This document shows, piece after piece, positions 1-5,768 of a stretch of DNA of 8,620 nt; within the stretch, counting starts at the first letter, position 1; the number at the start of each line of letters is the position of its first letter. Source of the stretch: Thermoplasmata archaeon (GTDB lineage: Archaea; Thermoplasmatota; Thermoplasmata; GCA-020350865); the NCBI GenBank assembly GCA_020351895.1, contig CP070672.1, forward strand, positions 276,937 to 285,556, given 5' to 3'. A program made the translations under genes and the position numbers. The notes under the pieces are model-generated. The model saw only the letters and a program-made list of their open reading frames with translations. It was not told where the DNA came from and made no database searches.

Positions 1-55
1 AAGAATGTTACGCAGGGATGTGGATTAGAAAAATTTCAAAAGGAATAAAATTTAT

Positions 56-80
56 AAAAAAAAAGAGGTAGGGAAAAAAA
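56..80 (-). terminator. T-tract terminator after the histone-fold gene
   Basis: Reading the minus strand past the stop at 91, there is a run of seven T (80-74), a short C/A-rich gap, then nine T (64-56). Archaeal RNA polymerase terminates at such T-runs without needing a hairpin. The position just after the gene fits. Positions 1-55 upstream hold no gene I can support. Confidence 0.5.
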
Positions 81-90
81 GCTCCCCCAT

Positions 91-255
91 TTATAGATCA
101 TGTGGTCTTAGAGTTTTTCTATCATTCATTTTTGCCCTTTGTTTCGCCTGTTTCAATGTGTCTTGAATATGCCTATTCAAGGCATCATAGAAATCAGCCG
201 ACACTCGAAAGTCTGTTCCAACAAACTCCTTAACCTTAGATTTCCTTACTACCAT
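91..255 (-). CDS. Small histone-fold protein (single fold, 54 aa)
   Basis: A 54-residue basic protein. After a KSKVKEFVG lead-in it reads RVSADFYDALN (17-27), then a long amphipathic helix with QAKQRAKMN, then RKTLRPHDL (46-54). An RVS loop, a long central helix and a closing RKTL.P.D loop is the pattern of the short histone-fold family (DUF1931 / NFYB-HAP3-like) found in archaea and some bacteria. Such proteins dimerise, and some bind DNA. The start is supported by an AGAGGTGA ribosome-binding site six bases upstream and an in-frame TGA three codons before the ATG. The protein ends right at the start of the expected third helix, so it is slightly short for a complete fold. No partner is next to it. 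It could be a chromatin protein or a regulator; family placement is fairly sure, function is inferred. Confidence 0.72.
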   Translation of the reverse strand: MVVRKSKVKEFVGTDFRVSADFYDALNRHIQDTLKQAKQRAKMNDRKTLRPHDL

Positions 256-261
256 AGGTAT

Positions 262-299
262 TCACCTCTGAGTCCTAAAATGCCCTTTTCCCTTTTAAA
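262..299 (-). promoter_or_regulatory. Promoter and RBS of the histone-fold gene
   Basis: On the minus strand a TATA-like TTTAAAA (299-293) is preceded by an AAAGG resembling a BRE and lies about 40 bases before the ATG at 255. Transcription would start near 270, giving a leader of about 15 nt that holds the AGAGGTGA Shine-Dalgarno sequence (269-262). Confidence 0.5.
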
Positions 300-313
300 C
301 CTTTCTATATGCC

Positions 314-355
314 CGTAAAACAGGCATTTTACGAAGTTTTTACGATATGTAAAAA
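314..355. repeat. Nested inverted repeats between divergent promoters
   Basis: CGTAAAA (314-320) is the exact inverse of TTTTACG (327-333), with six bases between. Immediately after, TTTTTAC (337-343) is the exact inverse of GTAAAAA (349-355), with GATAT between. So four copies of a TTTTAC half-site in alternating orientation occupy 42 bases, just upstream of the histone-gene TATA box and about 55 bases before the tRNA. This looks like a tandem operator for a dimeric regulator; it could also fold as RNA. The regulator is unknown. Confidence 0.5.
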
Positions 356-378
356 TAGGTAGGAAGATTTAATTCAAT

Positions 379-389
379 GAAATTAATTA
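379..389 (+). promoter_or_regulatory. TATA-like box of tRNA-Thr
   Basis: GAAATTAATTA ends about 20 bases before the first base of the tRNA, with its centre near -26, the normal archaeal TATA distance if transcription starts close to the mature 5' end. Confidence 0.45.
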
Positions 390-409
390 GGTGGAGAAAA
401 AACCGACAT

Positions 410-658
410 GCCGACGTAGCTCAGCCCGGTAGAGCGGCTGACTTGTATCCCTCGACCCTTTGAGAAAGCATCGACGGAAACCTGGGCCATGAATGGCACT
501 TATGCTGCTTCGCAGCACATGAGTTTCCTCGCCCTTGGGTCTCGGCCCTTGAGAAAGCGTCGATGAAAAAAAGTATGAACCGAACTCGAGTTCCACATGA
601 AAGAAAGGTCGGGGGAAAGACATCAGCAGGTCGGGGGTTCAGATCCCTCCGTCGGCTC
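410..658 (+). tRNA. tRNA-Thr (UGU anticodon) with a 175-nt intron
   Basis: The two exons make a full cloverleaf. The acceptor is GCCGACG (410-416) with CGTCGGC (651-657). The D-stem is GCTC/GAGC (419-422/432-435) with a GG in the loop. The anticodon stem is GCTGA (437-441) with TCAGC (624-628), and the mature loop is CTTGTAA. The T-stem is GGGGG (634-638) with CCCTC (646-650), enclosing TTCAGAT. The anticodon TGT at 444-446 reads ACA (Thr), and discriminator T658 is the archaeal threonine type. CCA is not encoded. The exons are 410-447 and 623-658; the intron sits at the canonical site between positions 37 and 38. A run of six T directly follows. The identity is secure; the exact splice site is inferred from the bulge-helix-bulge geometry. 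Confidence 0.92.
448..622 (+). other. Long structured archaeal tRNA intron
   Basis: This is the sequence removed by the tRNA splicing endonuclease. The junctions fit a bulge-helix-bulge: exon CTTG (442-445) faces AAAG (617-620) with one G-A mismatch, with three-base bulges TA|T and AC|A. The inner helix is CCCTCGACC (449-457) with GGTCGGGGG (608-616), 9 bp with one T-G pair. Inside it lie CATCGACG/CGTCGATG (469-476/558-565), GAAAC/GTTTC (477-481/523-527), GCCA-TGAA-TGGC (486-497), a TGCTGC/GCAGCA hairpin (503-517) and the palindrome GAACTCGAGTTC (582-593). Most known archaeal tRNA introns are far shorter. No protein frame is supported, and no convincing C/D or H/ACA guide boxes are visible. 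Confidence 0.82.
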
Positions 659-659
659 T

Positions 660-665
660 TTTTTT
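660..665 (+). terminator. T-run terminator of tRNA-Thr
   Basis: Six T residues begin two bases after the discriminator base, a typical archaeal termination signal for a tRNA transcript. A second six-T run follows the duplicated tRNA end at 792-797. Confidence 0.55.
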
Positions 666-691
666 AATTTAAATTTGTTGCGAGCCGAGCA

Positions 692-766
692 GGACGATGC
701 GAGGTTTTTGGATGGCTGAAACTTTTTGGTGAGCATTGTCCAGCGCAGTTGAGCCTCAAAAAGTTT
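692..766. repeat. Hairpin-forming spacer element
   Basis: GGACGATGC (692-700) pairs with GCATTGTCC (733-741), 9 bp with one G-T pair. Separately AAACTTTTTG (719-728) is the exact inverse of CAAAAAGTTT (757-766), extendable by CTG/TAG. The two helices overlap, so they are alternatives or a pseudoknot. The segment is bounded on both sides by copies of the tRNA 3' end. It could be a non-coding RNA or a non-autonomous insertion; nothing in it codes for a protein. Confidence 0.45.
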
Positions 767-776
767 TAGGTTCCTG

Positions 777-792
777 GATCCCTCCGTCGGCT
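777..792 (+). repeat. Second copy of the tRNA-Thr 3' end (att-like)
   Basis: GATCCCTCCGTCGGCT at 777-792 repeats 643-658 of the tRNA exactly (16 of 16), and both copies are followed by a T-run. A GGTTC resembling the T-loop start also precedes both, at slightly different spacing. The second copy lacks the rest of a cloverleaf, so it is not a tRNA. Duplicated tRNA 3' ends are the usual scar of tyrosine-recombinase integration. No integrase is present in the 118 bases between. Confidence 0.6.
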
Positions 793-862
793 TTTTTCTA
801 TTTTATCTATTCGATGATAATGCCATTGTTTTGGATTTATCTTTATTGATTTAGTAATTTTA

Positions 863-890
863 GGGAGGGAGGAGGGGGCAAGGAGGCGGG
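863..890 (+). repeat. G-rich motif copy 1 (potential G-quadruplex)
   Basis: Four runs of three or more G (863-865, 867-869, 874-878, 888-890) lie in 28 bases, starting with the core GGGAGGGAGGAGGGGG. The core is shared with copies at 8452 and 8521 in the same orientation. It is 54 bases beyond the 3' end of the HMG-CoA reductase gene, on the non-template side of that gene. Confidence 0.5.
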
Positions 891-943
891 TCAAGATTCA
901 TATTTCCTATTAATTTAAAAGAGGAGAGAAATTCGGATTTACG

Positions 944-2215
944 TCATTTCCCCTTCGTAATCTCGTCTATGATCTCCTTGGCAATGTCCATCCTGATCTT
1001 TCCTCTTGCAACGAGTTTCTTCACGACATCATCCACGATTTCCTTTGAAGCCCCTGCCATGATGGCAATATTTCTAGCATGCAATGCCATGTGACCTTTT
1101 TGTATACCTTCTGTGGCAAGAGCCCGAAGCGCTCCAAGGTTCTGTGCCAGTCCTACGGCAGCCATTACCTCTCCCAGTTCCTGTGCTGTGGTAACACCAA
1201 GAACCTTGACAGCGGCCTTGGCTGTTGGATGGGTCTTCGTTGCACCACCTATGAGACCAACAGCTGTTGGAATCTCTATGGTTCCTACTAAATCACCTTG
1301 TGCATTTTTTTCCCAAACTGTCAATGGTGAATAATGGCCGGATATGGATGCATAGGAATGCGCTCCTGCTTCAACTGCCCTTGTGTCGTTTCCCGTTGCT
1401 CTTACAACAGCGGAAACACCATTCATGATCCCCTTGTTGTGGGTAGCACATCTAAATGGATCCGCAGCCGCAAAGGCATAGGCCTCTATGATACCGTCCA
1501 CAACATCCTCTCCACCAAGCGCCTCTTTGTCGAAGATAGCCTTTGCCCTCGCCAGTCTATAAGTAGCCAAGTTTGATATGATCCTCAGGTAAACCCTTCC
1601 GCCTGTGATCTTTTCCACATATGGGGCCACTGCTTCGGCCATTGTGTTCACTGCATTAGCTCCCATGGCATCCCTGCAGTCCACAAGAAGATGGTTTACG
1701 ACCATCGGACCCAACATGGTGTTCACAACCCTTACCTCCAGGTCCTTTGCTCCTCCTCCGAATTTTACGAGTACGGGGTCCTGTTCATTTGCCAATTTCA
1801 ATATCTCTTCCTTATGGGCCAGTATCGTCATCTTAGCACCATAGGGATCCTTAACGTTTGTAAGCTGAATCTGACCTATCATAATTGGACCTGTATTACT
1901 GGTCTGAAATCCTCCTTTGGGCCGCGCCATCTTAGCAGCGTTTGAAGCTGCTGCAACAACAGAAGGTTCTTCAATGGCCATTGGAATGAGATAATCTTTA
2001 CCGTTGATTTGAAAGTTGACTGCAATACCAACAGGCAACTCAAAAGTTCCTATTACATTCTCGATCATCCTGTTCGCCTGCTCCATGTCAAGGGAGCCTG
2101 TTTTGAATAGGGCCTCAACCTCTTCATCACCAAGGTCGCTGAATTTTTTAACAATATCCAACCTTTCCTTTGGATCCAACTTGTAGAATCCCGATATCAA
2201 TGATGTTTTTTCCAT
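944..2215 (-). CDS. hmgA: Class II HMG-CoA reductase, predicted NADH-preferring
   Basis: It reduces HMG-CoA to mevalonate, the committed step of archaeal isoprenoid lipid synthesis, in the cytosol. The sequence follows the Pseudomonas mevalonii enzyme almost end to end: [10 protein letters not shown] (52-61), [10 protein letters not shown] with catalytic Glu83, DCRDAMGAN (179-187), HNKGIMNG with catalytic Lys261, TGND with Asp277, and GHMALHARN with catalytic His375. An Asp at 146 matches the residue that selects NADH in the bacterial enzyme. The length of 423 aa is normal. I chose the ATG at 2215: GGAGG lies about seven bases before it but touches the ATG at 2221. It lacks the membrane anchor of class I enzymes. 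The bacterial-type class II enzyme in archaea is attributed to old lateral transfer (Archaeoglobi, Thermoplasmata). Here it should be biosynthetic, not degradative. Confidence 0.95.
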   Translation of the reverse strand: MEKTSLISGFYKLDPKERLDIVKKFSDLGDEEVEALFKTGSLDMEQANRMIENVIGTFELPVGIAVNFQINGKDYLIPMAIEEPSVVAAASNAAKMARPKGGFQTSNTGPIMIGQIQLTNVKDPYGAKMTILAHKEEILKLANEQDPVLVKFGGGAKDLEVRVVNTMLGPMVVNHLLVDCRDAMGANAVNTMAEAVAPYVEKITGGRVYLRIISNLATYRLARAKAIFDKEALGGEDVVDGIIEAYAFAAADPFRCATHNKGIMNGVSAVVRATGNDTRAVEAGAHSYASISGHYSPLTVWEKNAQGDLVGTIEIPTAVGLIGGATKTHPTAKAAVKVLGVTTAQELGEVMAAVGLAQNLGALRALATEGIQKGHMALHARNIAIMAGASKEIVDDVVKKLVARGKIRMDIAKEIIDEITKGK

Positions 2216-2294
2216 TATCATACCTCCATCCTTTTTGAAATAAGAGTTCCAGAATTACCCCCTTATTTTTCATTATGACGAAATATCTCCAGCA

Positions 2295-2301
2295 TATATA
2301 A
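2295..2301 (-). promoter_or_regulatory. TATA box of the HMG-CoA reductase gene
   Basis: TATATA in the spacer between the PEP synthase stop and the reductase start lies about 80 bases before the ATG, predicting a leader of roughly 55 nt with GGAGG near its end. It implies the reductase can be transcribed independently of the upstream gene. Confidence 0.5.
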
Positions 2302-2361
2302 CTCTTTTTAAATTTTGACTTTCAGAAATTCGGCGATCGTCTATTTTCATCCTGCAGGTTG

Positions 2362-2375
2362 TGAGAAAAATCTCA
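2362..2375 (-). terminator. Short inverted repeat after PEP synthase
   Basis: TGAGA-AAAA-TCTCA is a perfect 5-bp inverted repeat 10 bases beyond the PEP synthase stop. On the minus strand its loop is four T and the flanks are A/T-rich. It could help end the ppsA transcript or stabilise its 3' end; the stem is too short to be sure. Confidence 0.3.
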
Positions 2376-2385
2376 AGTTGATCTT

Positions 2386-4710
2386 TTAGATACCGTCCTC
2401 GAGCTTCCTCAATCTATCAAGCAACATCTTCTGCTCGACACTGGCCACAAGCCTTTTGGTGTTCTCCACTGTATCAGGATTAACACTTATGCTGTCGATG
2501 CCGATTTTGACTAGAAACTCTGTGAACTCTGGATATACGGAGGGTCCCTGCCCACAGATGGAAACCGTTTTTCCCTTTTCATGGGCGGCCTCTACCAACA
2601 TGGCAATGGCCCGAGTTACCGCCGGTATACGCTCATCGAAATAACCTAAATTGCCCAATATCCGGGAGTCTCGATCTGCTCCCATGACGAGCATGGTAAG
2701 ATCATTTGAACCGATAGAAAAACCATCGCAGTACTCCGCGAACTCTTTTGCCATTAGAATGTTTGAAGGTACCTCAGCCATCATCCAGAATTTGAAATCA
2801 TTATTGCGTTTTAGACCTTCTTCTTCAAGAAGCTCATTGATCCTGATAAGCTCGCTTGGTAATCTGACGAAGGGAACCATCATGTTCACATTCTTCAGAC
2901 CGAATTCCTCTCGCGCCTTCTTTAGGGCTTTAATCTCCAGCCTGAAAGCAGGCTCATATGTGGAAACGTACTTGCTGCAGCCGCGCCATCCTATGAAAGG
3001 ATTTTCCTCCACGGGCTCGAACTCATCCCCACCTTTGAGGTTCCTGAACTCGTGGGTCCTGAAATCCGATGTGCGGACCACCACAGGGCGGGGGAACATT
3101 GGCTGTGCAACCTGTCTTATGGCTTCGGCCAACTTCTCAACGAATTCCTCCTCCCTCCCCTCCTTTACGAAGTTCATGGGGTGCTCACCGATATCCTCGG
3201 TCAATGCCAGCTCGATTCTAAAAAGTCCCACGCCATCGGCTGGTAGCTTGGAGTACTTCCCACCCAAACTTGGTACCGCAAGGTTCATGTAGACCTTGGT
3301 TGCCGTGATTGGCACATATGAAGCCACCGTCGTACCAGCCTTAACCTCTTCCTTCGCCTCCGCTTTCATCTTAATGAGACCTTCATAGACCCTGCCTTTA
3401 TCTGCATCAACAGTGACCTCCATTCCCTCGGTTAAGATCTGTGTGGCATCTGTTGTGCCTACAATGCAGGGTATCTGCAACTCCCTGGATACTATGGCAG
3501 CATGGCAGGTCATGCCACCCTCGTCTGTGACGATGGCATTTGCCCTCCTCATGGCTGGAACCATATCTGGTGTGGTCATCACCGTCACGAGAACATCCCC
3601 TTCTTTGACCTTGTCCAGTTCTGTTTCGTCAGCAATTAGCGTGACTGTCCCAATTGCTATTCCCGGAGAAGCTGGCATTCCTTTTGTGAGAACATTTAAT
3701 TCCGAAATCTCCTCCTCTTCTTCCTCCTTGGCCTTGACTTTCGCCGTTTCTCTTATGGTGGTGACTGGCCTTGCTTGGACTATGAAAATCTCGCCGCCCT
3801 CAATGCACCATTCGATATCCATGGGCTCGTTGTAATGGCGTTCGATTTGTACACCTAATTCGGCTACAGCTCTGATCTGCTCGTCTGTTAACTTCTGGTT
3901 CATCTGGTATTCACCAGGAACTTCTAGCTTTATTGTATTTCCTTCCTCGTTTTTTGTATACATCCAAGTCTGTTTTGAAACCTTCTTATCAGTGATTTCT
4001 AGAGTATCCTGCGATATGTGATAGGTGTCTGGTGTAATCTGCCCGCCGACAATGGCCTCGCCCAGTCCGAATCCTGCCTCGATTAGAACCTCTGGGGCAC
4101 CAGTGCTTGGATCAGACGAGAACATCACCCCTGAAACATCGGAGTGGATCATTCTCTGCACCACGACTGCCAACTTGACATCTTCGTGGGCAAAGCCCTG
4201 CTTTTCCCTGTAGAATATCGCCCTTGGAGTATAAAGTGAGCCCCAGCATTCCCTGACCTTGTCCAGTAAATCCTCCTTGGTATGGACGTTCAGGTATGTC
4301 TCCTGCTGACCAGCGAATGAAGCTTCAGGCAGGTCCTCAGCAGTTGCACTCGACCGAACTGCCACGAATGTTTCTTTGTCACCTGCCATCTCGCTCAGCT
4401 TCTTGTATGCACCAACAATATCCACTTCCAGGTTCCATGGGATCTTTGCGGCTCTAACAACCTCTCTTACAGATTTGGAGGCCGAGGTAAGGCTTTTTTC
4501 GTCATCCACCTTAACATCAGAAAGAACTTTGAGTATTTCATCCTTGATACCAACCGTTGTAATGAAATGATCGAATGCATCGGCGGTAACTATGAACGCC
4601 TGCGGAATCGGTAAATTGACATTCAACATCTCTCCGAGATTTGCTCCCTTTCCTCCAACCTGAGGAATGCTCTTTTTATCCACTTCAATGGCCCAAACAA
4701 TCGTCTTCAT
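2386..4710 (-). CDS. ppsA: Phosphoenolpyruvate synthase (pyruvate, water dikinase)
   Basis: It converts pyruvate, ATP and water to phosphoenolpyruvate, AMP and phosphate, opening gluconeogenesis (and in some archaea running in the glycolytic direction). All three domains are present in 774 aa. The N-terminal ATP-grasp pyruvate/PEP-binding domain spans about 15-320, with VAVRSSATAEDLPEASFAGQ at 117-136. The swivelling phosphohistidine domain has GGMTCHAAIVSRE with phosphorylated His403. The C-terminal barrel spans about 470-765, with GVGLFRIE (493-500), SIGSNDLTML (665-674) and SICGQ carrying the acid/base Cys719. A run of eight acidic residues (329-336) forms the hinge before the His domain. 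The length is normal. GGTGAT lies just before the ATG. It lies 164 bases upstream of the HMG-CoA reductase gene on the same strand. Confidence 0.96.
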   Translation of the reverse strand: MKTIVWAIEVDKKSIPQVGGKGANLGEMLNVNLPIPQAFIVTADAFDHFITTVGIKDEILKVLSDVKVDDEKSLTSASKSVREVVRAAKIPWNLEVDIVGAYKKLSEMAGDKETFVAVRSSATAEDLPEASFAGQQETYLNVHTKEDLLDKVRECWGSLYTPRAIFYREKQGFAHEDVKLAVVVQRMIHSDVSGVMFSSDPSTGAPEVLIEAGFGLGEAIVGGQITPDTYHISQDTLEITDKKVSKQTWMYTKNEEGNTIKLEVPGEYQMNQKLTDEQIRAVAELGVQIERHYNEPMDIEWCIEGGEIFIVQARPVTTIRETAKVKAKEEEEEEISELNVLTKGMPASPGIAIGTVTLIADETELDKVKEGDVLVTVMTTPDMVPAMRRANAIVTDEGGMTCHAAIVSRELQIPCIVGTTDATQILTEGMEVTVDADKGRVYEGLIKMKAEAKEEVKAGTTVASYVPITATKVYMNLAVPSLGGKYSKLPADGVGLFRIELALTEDIGEHPMNFVKEGREEEFVEKLAEAIRQVAQPMFPRPVVVRTSDFRTHEFRNLKGGDEFEPVEENPFIGWRGCSKYVSTYEPAFRLEIKALKKAREEFGLKNVNMMVPFVRLPSELIRINELLEEEGLKRNNDFKFWMMAEVPSNILMAKEFAEYCDGFSIGSNDLTMLVMGADRDSRILGNLGYFDERIPAVTRAIAMLVEAAHEKGKTVSICGQGPSVYPEFTEFLVKIGIDSISVNPDTVENTKRLVASVEQKMLLDRLRKLEDGI

Positions 4711-4798
4711 ACTATCACCATAAACATGAGTTTCTAATCAAATCCCCAATTATTTTAGTAACTGGTTCTCTCGGGGGATAGGGAGATTGTATTACCTA

Positions 4799-4806
4799 TT
4801 ATAAAA
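4799..4806 (-). promoter_or_regulatory. TATA-like box of ppsA
   Basis: On the minus strand TTTTATAA sits about 90 bases before the ppsA ATG, giving a predicted leader near 65 nt. This leader contains a G-rich/C-rich patch at 4771-4784. Confidence 0.4.
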
Positions 4807-4855
4807 CTTTGCATTAAAGAGAATCTTGTGCTTTTTTCATGATTTTGCACATTAA

Positions 4856-4867
4856 TTTAATATATTA
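4856..4867 (+). promoter_or_regulatory. TATA-like box for the hydrolase gene
   Basis: TTTAATATATTA lies about 120 bases before the ATG at 4980. Transcription from it would start near 4885, inside the hairpin that follows. A weaker CATTAATA at 4942-4949 would suit a nearly leaderless message; no clear Shine-Dalgarno sequence precedes the ATG. Confidence 0.35.
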
Positions 4868-4876
4868 GATGAAAGA

Positions 4877-4920
4877 AGAGGGAAGCTGCGAGCAAGATAG
4901 ATAGGCAGCTAAGTCCCTCT
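4877..4920 (+). repeat. 13-bp stem-loop in the divergent spacer
   Basis: AGAGGGA (4877-4883) pairs with TCCCTCT (4914-4920), and AGCTGC (4884-4889) pairs with GCAGCT (4905-4910). The stem has 13 Watson-Crick pairs, a three-base AAG bulge on the 3' side and a 15-base loop. It lies between divergent ppsA and the hydrolase gene, 59 bases before the latter's ATG. It may be a leader RNA structure, a small RNA or a protein-binding site. Confidence 0.55.
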
Positions 4921-4979
4921 CTCTTCAATCCAATCACCAAACATTAATAACCAATCCGCGATACCCAAAAGCGAAGAAA

Positions 4980-5768
4980 ATGGCAAAAATTACATTCCTT
5001 GGCACCTGCGGTGGAAGATTCGCCACCATATACCAAACCAGAAGCACTGGCGGCATTCTCATCCAAGATAGTATCAACATGATCATAGATCCAGGGCCTG
5101 GTGCCATACTGAGAATGAAACAGTTGAACATAGATCCAACAACTATAGACCTTCTACTAGTTTCCCACTGCCATCCAGATCATTATACTGACGTGGATGT
5201 GTTAATAGAGGCAATGACAAAAGGCTGCACACAAACGAAAGGGACAATAATAGGAAGCGAGAGCGTGATTTCTGGTATTGAAGGTTTCCAACCAAAGGCC
5301 TCAGGATACCATCTTTCCCACCTTAAGGATGTGCAAGTGGCCAAATCAAAGGAGACTTACTCTATTGGAGAGATAAATATCGTGACAACTCCCACAATCC
5401 ATACAGATCCATCGGGAGTGGGTTTCAAGGTTAAAACAGAGCATGGGATCATAACCTACACCAGTGATACGTCAGTTGACGAATATATTATAGATACTTA
5501 TTCCGATTCTCGCCTCCTCATCCTGGCTTTGACAACACCCATGGGAATCAAACTTCATCATCACCTTTCACCCGAGGATGCAGTAACGATTCTTAAAAAA
5601 GTTCAACCTGAAATGGCCTTGTTGACGCATTTTGGTCTGAGAGCCATAAATTCCGGACCCGAGTCAATAGCAAAGTGGATCCAAGAGAAATCTGGTGTAG
5701 CAACGGTTGCTGCTGAAGACGGTATGAAGATCGAGATGTTAGGGGAGATTGAAATCTTCAAATCCTAA
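4980..5768 (+). CDS. Metallo-beta-lactamase-fold hydrolase
   Basis: A 262-aa cytosolic metal-dependent hydrolase with no signal peptide. It opens with the MBL strand ITFLGTCGGRF, followed by IIDPGPG (35-41), which is typical of RNase Z-like members. The metal-binding motif SHCHPDH supplies His63, His65, Asp67 and His68. Further ligand candidates are His141 (TIHTD), Asp163 (TSDT) and His217 (LTHFG), so a full two-zinc site is plausible. The substrate is unknown: the family includes tRNase Z, phosphodiesterases and lactonases. The exosite arm of tRNase Z is not evident, and the protein is shorter than standard RNase Z. A HHHLSPEDAV segment (193-202) precedes the last helix pair. Its stop codon overlaps that of the convergent deoxyhypusine synthase gene by four bases. 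Confidence 0.85.
   Translation: MAKITFLGTCGGRFATIYQTRSTGGILIQDSINMIIDPGPGAILRMKQLNIDPTTIDLLLVSHCHPDHYTDVDVLIEAMTKGCTQTKGTIIGSESVISGIEGFQPKASGYHLSHLKDVQVAKSKETYSIGEINIVTTPTIHTDPSGVGFKVKTEHGIITYTSDTSVDEYIIDTYSDSRLLILALTTPMGIKLHHHLSPEDAVTILKKVQPEMALLTHFGLRAINSGPESIAKWIQEKSGVATVAAEDGMKIEMLGEIEIFKS

Noticed and set aside
1..48. Possible C-terminal end of a plus-strand gene (frame ending TAA at 46-48)
   Set aside because: Only 15 codons are visible with no recognisable motif.
448..622. Box C/D guide RNA inside the intron, as in some archaeal tRNA-Trp introns
   Set aside because: TCGATGA (559-566 region) resembles box C, but no CTGA box D is present in the intron.
387..623. 78-codon minus-strand frame across the tRNA
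   Set aside because: It overlaps tRNA-Thr and its intron. The pairing there is explained by RNA structure, not by coding.
777..792. A second tRNA gene or a split tRNA 3' half
   Set aside because: Upstream of the copied 3' end there is no matching T-stem 5' strand, anticodon stem or GC-rich leader that could pair with a 5' half.
2651..3292. 213-codon plus-strand open frame opposite ppsA
   Set aside because: It is antisense to strongly conserved PEP synthase domains, rich in Ser as a reverse-frame translation often is, and has no recognisable motif.
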